Part shown: piece after piece, positions 45,901-52,870 of the stretch
Numbering within the stretch: the first letter of the stretch is position 1
How the letters are laid out: the number at the start of each line of letters is the position of its first letter
Source: an uncultured bacterium
GTDB lineage: Bacteria > Desulfobacterota > BSN033 > UBA1163
Assembly: GCA_938002255.1 (NCBI GenBank)
Contig: CALLAL010000008.1
Location: forward strand, 48,539 to 112,538
Length of the DNA stretch: 64,000 nt
Direction: 5' to 3'
Program-made: the position numbers and the translations under genes
Notes under the pieces: generated by a model
Databases searched by the model: none
Told to the model about the DNA's origin: nothing
The model's input: the letters and a program-made list of their open reading frames with translations, nothing else

Positions 45901-47519
45901 AATATGCCAAATCGCTTCCTGGAGTGGTCCATGCAGAGAATACGATCTATACCTGTTCTGCAGATTCCTTAAAGATCATTCAGGAAAGAGTCAGGGAGCT
46001 GAACCTGAACCGTGTGATTGTGGCTTCCTGTTCCCCCCGCACCCATGAGCCCCTTTTCAGAGATACAATCCGAGAAGTAGGCCTCAATCCCTATCTTTTT
46101 GAAATGGCTAACATTCGAGATCAATGTTCCTGGGTTCATATGGGCATGAAGGCAGAGGCAACAGAAAAGGCAAAAGAACTTATCCGGATGGCTGTGGCCT
46201 GTTCCAGGAATCTGGAGCCACTTCACCAGATGAACCGAAGCCTGAATCATAACTGTCTGGTCATTGGAGGAGGCCTGTCAGGGATGACCGCGGCTTTAAG
46301 CCTTGCTGAACAGGGCTTCGGGGTCTATCTCATCGAAAAGGGTGAGGCTCTGGGCGGGCAAGCACGAAACCTCCATCGAACCTGGAAGGGGGAAGATGTT
46401 CAACCCTATCTTGATCAAATGATTCGTGAGGTTCGATCGAACCCTAAGATTGAGTTGTATTTGAATACCGAATTGAAACAGGTCGAAGGATCTGTTGGGA
46501 ATTTTAGATCTATCATTCAAACCCATGGCGTAGAAAAACGATTGGAATACGGCGTTGCCATTATTGCGACGGGAGCCTCAGAGTTAAAGCCCGAACAGTA
46601 TCTCTATGGTCAGGACCCACGAGTTTTGACCGGTTTAGAATTAGACCGGCGATTGATCGATAGAGACGATTCGTTAACATCAATGGCCACAACCGTTTTT
46701 ATCCAGTGTGTGGGCTCTCGTATTAAGGAAAGACCCTACTGTTCAAAAGTCTGTTGCACCCATTCGGTTTTGAACGCCATTCGATTAAAAGAGATCAACC
46801 CCGAGATGGAGGTCTTCATTCTCTATCGAGATATGAGGACCTATGGCCTGCGCGAAGATCTTTATCGCGAGGCGAGTGCGAAAGGGATTCACTTTATTCG
46901 TTATGATGATCAAAAAGAATTGAAGGTCAGCAGGGAGGCAAAAGATCTCCAGGTCCGTTTTACCAATTCTGTGTTGCATCGGGAGATGGAAATTAGACCT
47001 GATCTGCTGGTCCTGGCGACAGCCATCGTACCTCCTCAACTCAATCCCGTTGCCAATCTTTTTAAAGTTCCACTCAATAGTGACGGGTTTTTTGTGGAAG
47101 CCCATGTGAAACTGCGGCCCATCGATTTTGCAACAGATGGGGTGTTTGTTTGCGGGTTAGCTCACGCTCCCAAGCCGATTGATGAAGCCATCGCCCATGG
47201 CTTGGGAGCCTCTGCCCGGGCCGCCTCCGTCCTTTCTAAAGAGGTCCTTCAGGTGGGAGGCGTGGTTGCCGTGGTAGAAGGGGAACGGTGTGCCGCCTGT
47301 CTGACCTGTGTAAGGGTCTGTCCCTATAATGTCCCGATCATCAATGCCAAGGGCGAGGCAGAGATTGATCCAGCCATGTGTAAGGGTTGCGGTAGTTGTG
47401 CAGCGGAGTGTCCTGCCAGAGCCATTGAATTAATGCACTACAGGGACCGTCAGCTCTGGTCCAAAAGCCAGGCGCTTATTTTTAGTTCAGAGTTCTGCGT
47501 TCAGAGTTCGGAGAGTTAG
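42954..47519 (+). CDS. HdrA-GltD-HdrA fusion, iron-sulfur flavoprotein
   Basis: A 1521-residue cytoplasmic protein. Order of parts: HdrA N-terminus with FAD motif VVGGGIAGVQAAL and C60/C63 in NDCAMC; a CTSCNDCAEVCP cluster (from C112); a GltD-type cysteine domain (CNHPCEEKCNRG); a GltD NAD(P)H/FAD domain (VAIVGAGPAGLSCA about residue 263, VIGGGNVAIDAARTAL about 407); the rest of the first HdrA (CLACGICSECHLCVKVC about 659, YCSAVCC about 768); a second HdrA (CSCGINIAG about 963, VIGGGLSGMTAAL about 1100, YCSKVCC about 1261); and two [4Fe-4S] motifs (about 1445 and 1475). Expected role: flavin-based electron bifurcation with NAD(P)H input. The last residues (FSSEFCVQSSES) are read from a spacer repeat. 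Confidence 0.88.
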   Translation: MNHHDHKKIGAALVVGGGIAGVQAALDLANSGVRVYLLERSPAIGGKMAQLDKTFPTNDCAMCIISPKLVEAGRHLNIDIMTNAELVGLEGEAGHFKAFIRKHPRYVAMDKCTSCNDCAEVCPIILPNEFNEGLDQRKAIYRPYPQAVPNTFLVTKKGTSPCKATCPAETSAQGYVALIHAGRYREALDVVKEYNPFPASVGRVCNHPCEEKCNRGKLDSPVSICALKRFVADWVYEHPEEQKKEETAGPQSSYQEPEPPKARVAIVGAGPAGLSCAHQLSRMGYTVTIFEALPVAGGMMRVGIPAYRLPRDVLQREIDDIIHHPNVELKLNTPVRDINRLFEEGFAAIFLSMGAHEPQKLGIPGEDAIGVYHGVPFLQAVSLAERHTPPGGETPPLGRNGAPKVGEKTIVIGGGNVAIDAARTALRLGAKEVKILYRRSKDEMPANWWEIEAAEREGIDIQILTAPVEVVVEEGHVKAVKCVKMELGEPDSSGRRRPIPIKDSEFIIPADTMIAAVAQAPEISFLEETHGLEVTPKGTFAIDPHTLATNRPGIFAGGDVARGPWILIQAIADGRRGALSIDRYLRGVPLLTPREQVPLPVVDLSREEIDQMIEEGKVDLSPRTKIPELPEHERIRNFREVELVLTEEQARQEAARCLACGICSECHLCVKVCKREAIDHQQAPTIEELEVGSVILSPGYSLFNPELSPELGYGRYPNVVTSIEFERMLSASGPWGGHLIRRSSDHREPKKIAFIQCVGSRDTHEGTKPYCSAVCCTYAIKEAVVAKEHSKDPLDTAIFYIDMRTHGKDFERYYERAKEAGVRFVKSRITRILPGEEPGDLLIQYTDEAGKKVEEVFDLVVLSVGFGVPKEAVELARRLDIHLDPYDFPFKSSFDPVLTSKSGVFVCGAFQAPKDIPDSVIQASGAAARALSVIGEARGMLARKKEYPPEREISPEEEPRIGAFICSCGINIAGTVNVKEVTEYAKSLPGVVHAENTIYTCSADSLKIIQERVRELNLNRVIVASCSPRTHEPLFRDTIREVGLNPYLFEMANIRDQCSWVHMGMKAEATEKAKELIRMAVACSRNLEPLHQMNRSLNHNCLVIGGGLSGMTAALSLAEQGFGVYLIEKGEALGGQARNLHRTWKGEDVQPYLDQMIREVRSNPKIELYLNTELKQVEGSVGNFRSIIQTHGVEKRLEYGVAIIATGASELKPEQYLYGQDPRVLTGLELDRRLIDRDDSLTSMATTVFIQCVGSRIKERPYCSKVCCTHSVLNAIRLKEINPEMEVFILYRDMRTYGLREDLYREASAKGIHFIRYDDQKELKVSREAKDLQVRFTNSVLHREMEIRPDLLVLATAIVPPQLNPVANLFKVPLNSDGFFVEAHVKLRPIDFATDGVFVCGLAHAPKPIDEAIAHGLGASARAASVLSKEVLQVGGVVAVVEGERCAACLTCVRVCPYNVPIINAKGEAEIDPAMCKGCGSCAAECPARAIELMHYRDRQLWSKSQALIFSSEFCVQSSES
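47484..47519. repeat. spacer repeat, TTCAGAG-type, read into the HdrA C-terminus
   Basis: Repeated GTTCAGAGTTC words. Its end, GAGTTCGGAGAGTT (47504-47517), is the exact inverse complement of AACTCTCCGAACTC at 48056-48069, so the two flank the mvhD gene. Confidence 0.65.
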
Positions 47520-47557
47520 ATCGTTTAGGGATTGAATCTGAACAGATAGGAGAAGGA

Positions 47558-48019
47558 ATGGAAGCCCTTCAAGAAACACGAACCACAACTCACGAATCAG
47601 CCACTCCTCCCTTTGAGCCAGAAATCCTCGCCTTTTGTTGCGAGTATTGAGCCTACAATGCGGCGGACCTGGCAGGTTCGATGAGGCTCCATTATCCCAG
47701 CAATGTAAAGATCGTTAAAGTCCCCTGTACCGGTAGAGTGGATATTCTGCTCATCCTCAAAGCCTTTGAATCCGGAGTGGATGGGGTCTATCTGGCAGGA
47801 TGCCTGGAAGGAGAATGTCACTTCTTGAAAGGCAATCTTCGGGCCAAAAAAAGGGTTCAGTATGTCAAAACCCTGCTCGATGAGGTGGGATTGGGAGCAG
47901 GAAGGGTGGAAATGTATAACATGAGCTCAGCTCAGGGGCAGCGCTTTGCAGAAGTGGCCAGAGAGATGACCGAGAAGATCCGGGCACTGGGACCAAGCCC
48001 TGTGAAAAAGAGAAAGTGA
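47558..48019 (+). CDS. mvhD: MvhD-like selenoprotein (in-frame UGA = Sec31)
   Basis: The delta subunit that carries electrons to HdrA, 153 residues if UGA at 47648-47650 is read as selenocysteine. Reading from ATG 47558 (AGGAGAAGGA just upstream) gives FCCEYUAYNAADLAGSMRL, where U takes the second Cys of the CxxC in the family motif CNWCSYxGAD. After the UGA the frame continues without interruption with normal MvhD sequence (VPCTGRVDILLILKAFESG, then GCLEGECHF). A SECIS-like hairpin starts at the UGA itself. Methanogen VhuD provides a known precedent for a selenium-containing form. It lies between HdrA and MetV, as expected for a MetFV-Hdr-MvhD complex. Confidence 0.88.
47649..47689 (+). promoter_or_regulatory. 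bacterial SECIS-like stem-loop
   Basis: Outer stem GAGCCT (47649-47654) with AGGCTC (47684-47689). Inner stem GGACCT with AGGTTC (one G-U pair) around a GGC apical loop beginning about 20 bases after the UGA. Loop position and the GG in the loop fit bacterial SECIS rules. Confidence 0.7.
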
Positions 48020-48020
48020 T

Positions 48021-48092
48021 GAGTTTGGAGTTCGTCATTCGGTGTTCAAAACGCCAACTCTCCGAACTCCGGGCTAAAGGACTCCGAACTAA
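48021..48092. repeat. spacer repeat, inverse partner of 47504-47517
   Basis: Contains AACTCTCCGAACTC (48056-48069), GGAGTTCG and CCGAACT words. GGAGTTCG (from about 48027) and CGAACTCC (48063-48070) could form a hairpin between mvhD and metV. Confidence 0.6.
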
Positions 48093-48104
48093 CTGGAGGT
48101 TTCT

Positions 48105-48773
48105 ATGATTGTTGCGAACAGGAAAACGTTGGAAGAGATCCTTTCCATGCTTAAACCTTATCAAAAGATTTTGCTCTTAGGGTGCAACGAATGTGTGACG
48201 GTCTGTGCTACAGGGGGAGAGCGAGAGGTGGGAGTCTTGGCTTCAGAGATTCGTCTTTCCCGGGCCAAAGATGGGGAGCCTGTTGAGATTAAAGAGTTTA
48301 CTCTGGAGCGTCAGTGTGATCATGAGTATATTGATCAGATTCGTTCTTTTGCCGGAGATTACGAAGTCATCCTATCCATGGCTTGTGGCGCAGGAATCCA
48401 GTATGTGGCGGAAAGGTACCGAAACAAGGTCGTACTTCCGGCAGTCAATACCACCTTTTTAGGGGTCACCCTGGAGCAAGGGGTGTGGGCCGAACGATGC
48501 CAGGGCTGCGGTGAGTGTGTCCTCCATCTCACCGGAGGGGTTTGCCCGATTGCGAGATGTGCAAAGAGCCTGTTGAACGGGCCCTGCGGCGGATCGTCCA
48601 ACGGGAAGTGTGAAGTGGACAAAGAACTTGACTGTGGCTGGCAGCTTATCATTGATCGGCTGAAAGAATTGGGTCAACTCGACAAGTATGAAGAGATTAT
48701 CCCCATCAAGGATTGGACGCCTGCAAGGGATGGTGGACCCAGAAAAAGGGTGAGGGAAGACCTAAAGTTGTAA
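48105..48773 (+). CDS. metV: MetV-like methylene-tetrahydrofolate reductase zinc/iron-sulfur subunit
   Basis: A 222-residue protein of the methylene-tetrahydrofolate reductase C-terminal (MetV) family. Cysteine-rich segments: GCNECVTVCATGG near the start, then CQGCGECVLHLTGGVCPIARC and LLNGPCGGSSNGKCEV. In acetogens MetV binds MetF and is needed for its activity and for transfer of electrons from Hdr-type partners. It follows the selenoprotein MvhD after a spacer repeat and precedes MetF by about 155 bases. ATG 48105 has GGAGG ahead. Confidence 0.88.
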   Translation: MIVANRKTLEEILSMLKPYQKILLLGCNECVTVCATGGEREVGVLASEIRLSRAKDGEPVEIKEFTLERQCDHEYIDQIRSFAGDYEVILSMACGAGIQYVAERYRNKVVLPAVNTTFLGVTLEQGVWAERCQGCGECVLHLTGGVCPIARCAKSLLNGPCGGSSNGKCEVDKELDCGWQLIIDRLKELGQLDKYEEIIPIKDWTPARDGGPRKRVREDLKL

Positions 48774-48844
48774 CGAAAGCAATCAATCCGAAGTTCGAAT
48801 TTTCATAGTTTATATTTTGGTACTTTGAAATTGTTTCGAAATTC

Positions 48845-48881
48845 GCACAGTATGGGCGGTCGTAGCGACCGGATTTCGTGC
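48845..48881. repeat. intergenic hairpin between metV and metF
   Basis: CGGTCG-TAG-CGACCG (48857-48871) is a perfect 6-base hairpin. Flanking GCAC (48845-48848) and GTGC (48878-48881) can extend it. There is no T tract, so it is more like a REP-type element or mRNA-stability structure than a terminator. Confidence 0.5.
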
Positions 48882-48928
48882 TTTGGGTTTCCCCTATCAG
48901 GCTGTCATGTTGGAGGAGAGAAATAGGA

Positions 48929-49855
48929 ATGAAAACACAATCTAATATTGAGCGTATCTTAGAGAGTGGTCAGTTGGTGGTGACCTCGGAGTGTGGACCT
49001 CCCAGGGGAGCAGATCCTGAGGTGATCCGGAGGAAAGGGAAACTTCTTCAAGGGGTCGTCGATGCCGTCAACGTCACCGACAACCAGACCTCTGTTGTTA
49101 GAATGAGCTCTTTTTCTTCGTGCCTGATCTTAAAGGAGATGGGATTTGATCCTATCCTCCAAATGGTCTGTCGAGACAGAAACCGGATCGCCATTCAAAG
49201 CGATATCCTTGGTGCCGCCGCCCTTGGGATCAATAACATCCTCTGTCTGACCGGGGATCATCAGAAATTCGGGGATCATCCCAAGGCGAAAAATGTCTTC
49301 GATATGGATTCCATCCAGTTGATCCAGACCGTCAAGACCATGAGAGATGAAGGGAAGTTTTTAGGTGGAGAGGAATTAAAGGGAAGGCCCATGCTCTTTA
49401 TCGGAGCGGCGGAGAATCCCTTTGCCGATCCCTTTGAAATTCGAGCAGCACGGCTCGGGAAGAAGGTTAAGGCAGGAGTGGAATTTTTGCAAACCCAGTG
49501 TATTTACAATGTGCCGCGCTTTGAAAAATGGATGGAGATGGTGAGGAACCGGGGCCTTCATGAGAAGGTGGCCATCCTGGCTGGAGTGACGCCTTTCAAA
49601 TCAGTAGGGATGGCAAGATATATGAAGAATCAGGTGCCGGGGATGGATGTTCCTGATGAGATGATTGAGAGGTTAAAAGGGGTGCCAAAAGAGAAGCAGG
49701 CAGAAGAGGGCATCAGGATCTGTGTCGAGACCATCCAGAGGTTGAAAGAGATTCCCGGGGTGCGAGGAATCCACATTATGGCCATTGAGTGGGAAGAGAA
49801 GGTGAAAGAGATTGCCGAGAGGGCAGGGCTCTTGCCAAGGCCGCAGATCAAGTAA
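48929..49855 (+). CDS. metF: methylenetetrahydrofolate reductase (paralogue 2)
   Basis: A 308-residue flavin-dependent reductase that converts methylene-THF to methyl-THF, or the reverse. The family start LVVTSECGPPRGADPEVI, the folate and flavin strands NVTDNQTSVVRMSS and NILCLTGDH, and FLQTQCIYNV are present. ATG 48929 follows GGAGGAGAG; the earlier open frame is not needed. With MetV it forms the catalytic pair, and the adjacent HdrA fusion and MvhD are the expected electron partners. Confidence 0.92.
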   Translation: MKTQSNIERILESGQLVVTSECGPPRGADPEVIRRKGKLLQGVVDAVNVTDNQTSVVRMSSFSSCLILKEMGFDPILQMVCRDRNRIAIQSDILGAAALGINNILCLTGDHQKFGDHPKAKNVFDMDSIQLIQTVKTMRDEGKFLGGEELKGRPMLFIGAAENPFADPFEIRAARLGKKVKAGVEFLQTQCIYNVPRFEKWMEMVRNRGLHEKVAILAGVTPFKSVGMARYMKNQVPGMDVPDEMIERLKGVPKEKQAEEGIRICVETIQRLKEIPGVRGIHIMAIEWEEKVKEIAERAGLLPRPQIK

Positions 49856-49896
49856 CCCATGGGCTATGATCCTCTTAGGGTTCATGAGTCATTCCA

Positions 49897-50715
49897 ATGA
49901 GGAAGAGAAAAATGCTTAAGATCTTTTTACGGACTTTTTTTTCTTTCGGTGTTCTGTTTGGGCTGGCCTGTTCTCTTCAAGCCACTGAACTATCTCTGCC
50001 CAGGCGATCCTGGTTTGTGGATATGAGTAAATTTCAGGCATCATCTCATGGGCGCCTTTCCTGTTCCGAATGCCACTCCAATATCGAAGAGAAAGGGGTC
50101 AAACACCCGGATCCCCAGCTCCTGAACCGCTCTTCCACCCTTCTTTATGATTATCAGAGATGCGAGAGGTGCCATCCCCAGGTCTATCAACGTTATCTCA
50201 AAGGAGCTCATGCCAGGGCCCTCATAGAAAGAAAGAAGGACGCGCCCACTTGTGGGAATTGCCATGTCAGCCATTACGTGATAGCCCTTCCGTCCCGACT
50301 GGAAGTCGGCCGCTGGATGACCGAGATGTGCGGGGAATGTCATCCTGCTGAGAAACGGACGTATCTTGAAAATTACCATGGGAAAGCCGCTGCCACCTTA
50401 GGCTATGAGGCTTCTGCTTATTGCACGGACTGCCATGGTGCCCACACCTGCCTCTCCTTAAAGAAAAAGGAAACCGCTCTGGAGGCTTGTCAGAAATGTC
50501 ATCCCAATGCGAGCCTTCGTTTTACCGATTTCGTAATTCATGCCTCAAAAGAGGGCGTTAAAAAAGAAGATGTCGAAAAGCTAAACAAGTTAAATGTTCT
50601 CCGCTGGGTTGAAATTGGTTTTGGACTCCTCGTCTTCGGGGTGCTGGCTTTCTTCTATTCTCATACCCTGGTCTGGATTCTCAGGAAGGCACATGAATGG
50701 TTGAAGAGGAAATAA
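49897..50715 (+). CDS. hexahaem c-type cytochrome, membrane-anchored
   Basis: A 272-residue cytochrome with an N-terminal signal peptide or anchor (MLKIFLRTFFSFGVLFGLAC) and six CxxCH haem sites (CSECH, CERCH, CGNCH, CGECH, CTDCH, CQKCH). A C-terminal membrane segment, IGFGLLVFGVLAFFYSH, is followed by a basic tail, so the haem domain lies on the outside. ATG 49912, with GGAAGAG ahead, may be the true start. It is followed four bases later by the cytochrome b fusion, and both likely act together. Confidence 0.87.
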   Translation: MRKRKMLKIFLRTFFSFGVLFGLACSLQATELSLPRRSWFVDMSKFQASSHGRLSCSECHSNIEEKGVKHPDPQLLNRSSTLLYDYQRCERCHPQVYQRYLKGAHARALIERKKDAPTCGNCHVSHYVIALPSRLEVGRWMTEMCGECHPAEKRTYLENYHGKAAATLGYEASAYCTDCHGAHTCLSLKKKETALEACQKCHPNASLRFTDFVIHASKEGVKKEDVEKLNKLNVLRWVEIGFGLLVFGVLAFFYSHTLVWILRKAHEWLKRK

Positions 50716-50719
50716 CCTT

Positions 50720-52870
50720 ATGTCTATGAAGGAAGATCAGAGAGAAGTCTACTGGAGATTTAATCTTTTTCATCGGGTGATCCATCTGGTGATGATGATC
50801 ACCTTTCTTGGCCTAGCGTTGACTGGGCTTCCCCTGAAATATCCCGAAGCCTTCTGGGCGAAAGGGCTGGTTGCTCTCTGGGGAGGAGTGAAAGGAGCCG
50901 GTATTTTTCACCGGTGGTTTGCAGGAATGACCTTCGGTTATTTTATCCTCCATCTCCTCTATGTGGCATATGATCTGATCGTTTTGAAGGGAAAACTCCT
51001 CGGACCTCATTCTATTGTGCCTTCCCGAAAAGATTTTCAGGATCTTTACCAACATCTCTTGTATTTTTTGGGAAAGGGCTCTCCACCAAAATTCGGACGC
51101 TTTACGTATTGGGAAAAATTTGATTACTGGGCTGTTTTCTGGGGGATTACCTTTATTGGCGGTTCTGGCTTACTGCTCTGGTTTCCGGAGTTCTTTTCCC
51201 GCTTTTTGCCAGGGTTCTGGTTTAACATCGCCTATACCATCCACAGTGACGAGGCCTTGTTGGCCATGGGGTTTATCTTCGTCGTTCATCTTTTTAATGC
51301 CCACCTCCGGGCAAGCGTTTTCCCTATGGATAAATCGATCTTCACGGGGCAGATGGAGGCGGAAAAGATCAAGGAGCATCATCCCCTGGAGTGGGAAGAT
51401 TTAAACCGGAACCCACACATGAAAGAAAAGCGAAGAGTCAGAAAAGACCTCCTTCTCTTGGTGGTTCTGACGCTTCTTACCGGATTCTTCCATGGGGTTA
51501 CCTACGGACGCGGTCTGACGGATGAAGAACGGATGGAAGCGGAAAAGAAGCTTTGCTTGCGATGCCATCGCCAGCCCAATCTCAAAACGAACGAAGGGGT
51601 GATGACCTCCATCCTCTTCTGCATGAACTGCCACGAAAAAAAGGATGTGGTGAAACAGGTCAATGACAAAACGGTCTCGGTCTATATCGATCCCCAGGAA
51701 TATAGCAAAACCATCCATCGCAGGATTGCTTGTGTCCTGTGCCATCAGGGGATTGCCTCTTCTCCCCATCGAACGCTAAGGTTTGATTGTGCCTCCTGTC
51801 ATGGATATCACGGTTCGGGGACCGCCCATGATCCCCACCGAAGCGTCGCCTGTGAAGCTTGCCATCATGAATCGAAAGAGGTCATCAAAGACCCGAAAAC
51901 GGGCCGCATTGGTTTAGCCAAAACCAAAGAGGGCTTTCCCCTGAAGATGACGTCTCACCGTCTTGCCGAATTCAAGGATCACGAGGCTTGCAACAAGTGC
52001 CACTTTCCTAAAAACCAGGTGGGGGCTCCCATCGTTGTTCTACCGGCAAAAAGTTTGATCTGTATGGGCTGTCATAGCAGTTCCATAACGCTCAATGATC
52101 CCATTTCCATCGTCTCCATTTTATTCTTTCTGATTGGCATCGGAGCCACTCTCACCTTCTGGTTTCAGGGAACGGTCGTAGATCCTTCGTTTACCTTTGG
52201 TGAAAAACTTTCCTATCTCGGAGAAAAAGCCTGGCAGATTCTCTTTTCAAGGAAGATCTTTCGAATCCTGAAAGTTTTTGTGATCGACGTCCTTCTCTTA
52301 AGGAAAATTTTAAAGGAGAGCGTCAGCCGCTGGACGATTCATAGCCTCATTTACCTTCCCATCTTCCTCCGGTTTGTGATCGGATGGATTCTCTATCTGC
52401 TAATGGCTGCCTTTCCCATGAATCCCAAAGTGGCGATGTGGCTTGATAAGAATCATCCGACCTTTGCCTTCCTCCATGATCTTTTAGGATTATTGATTCT
52501 CTTGGGGGCGCTGGCAGCGATCTTGAGACGCATCAAAGGAAAAACTGAGAAGGTCGTCTCCATGGGACAGGACTATGGGGTGGTGAGTTTGATCGGAGCC
52601 ATCTTGCTGACCGGGTTTTGGGTCGAGGGGATGAGGATCCTGTTGACTGCTCTTCCTCTTTCGCAGGCCCTTTCCTCTTTTATTGGTTATCCTGTCTCTC
52701 TCCTGCTTGGACTGTTTCCTGTCCGCTGGGAGGTGGTCTATCCTTATGGGTGGTATGCACACGCCATTCTGACAGGGGCTCTGGTGGCTTATCTTCCCTT
52801 CAGTAAGATGTTCCATATTCTGATCAGCCCCCTTGTTGTTTTAATTAAGTCTCTTATGGAGGAGCGATGA
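50720..52870 (+). CDS. cytochrome b-heptahaem c-cytochrome b fusion protein
   Basis: A 716-residue membrane protein in three parts. The N-terminal 260 residues contain about five membrane segments with paired histidines, like formate dehydrogenase or b561-type cytochrome b (FNLFHRVIHLVMMITFLGL, FHRWFAG, HSDEALLAMGFIFVVH). Residues about 277-452 hold seven CxxCH sites (CLRCH, CMNCH, CVLCH, CASCH, CEACH, CNKCH, CMGCH). The C-terminal part has five or six further segments resembling NarI/HdrE (FLHDLLGLLILLGALA, YGWYAHAILTGALVAYLP). It would exchange electrons between quinone, periplasmic haems and the following HdrC/HdrB proteins. Confidence 0.85.
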   Translation: MSMKEDQREVYWRFNLFHRVIHLVMMITFLGLALTGLPLKYPEAFWAKGLVALWGGVKGAGIFHRWFAGMTFGYFILHLLYVAYDLIVLKGKLLGPHSIVPSRKDFQDLYQHLLYFLGKGSPPKFGRFTYWEKFDYWAVFWGITFIGGSGLLLWFPEFFSRFLPGFWFNIAYTIHSDEALLAMGFIFVVHLFNAHLRASVFPMDKSIFTGQMEAEKIKEHHPLEWEDLNRNPHMKEKRRVRKDLLLLVVLTLLTGFFHGVTYGRGLTDEERMEAEKKLCLRCHRQPNLKTNEGVMTSILFCMNCHEKKDVVKQVNDKTVSVYIDPQEYSKTIHRRIACVLCHQGIASSPHRTLRFDCASCHGYHGSGTAHDPHRSVACEACHHESKEVIKDPKTGRIGLAKTKEGFPLKMTSHRLAEFKDHEACNKCHFPKNQVGAPIVVLPAKSLICMGCHSSSITLNDPISIVSILFFLIGIGATLTFWFQGTVVDPSFTFGEKLSYLGEKAWQILFSRKIFRILKVFVIDVLLLRKILKESVSRWTIHSLIYLPIFLRFVIGWILYLLMAAFPMNPKVAMWLDKNHPTFAFLHDLLGLLILLGALAAILRRIKGKTEKVVSMGQDYGVVSLIGAILLTGFWVEGMRILLTALPLSQALSSFIGYPVSLLLGLFPVRWEVVYPYGWYAHAILTGALVAYLPFSKMFHILISPLVVLIKSLMEER

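Noticed and set aside
47681..48019. Short MvhD gene starting at ATG 47681
   Set aside because: This would drop the conserved CCEYU-AYNAAD part. The upstream frame is continuous apart from one UGA at a Cys position followed by a SECIS-like hairpin.
47558..48019. Interpretation of mvhD as a pseudogene with a nonsense mutation
   Set aside because: The UGA falls exactly on a known redox Cys position, the rest of the gene is intact, and a SECIS-like structure is placed correctly.
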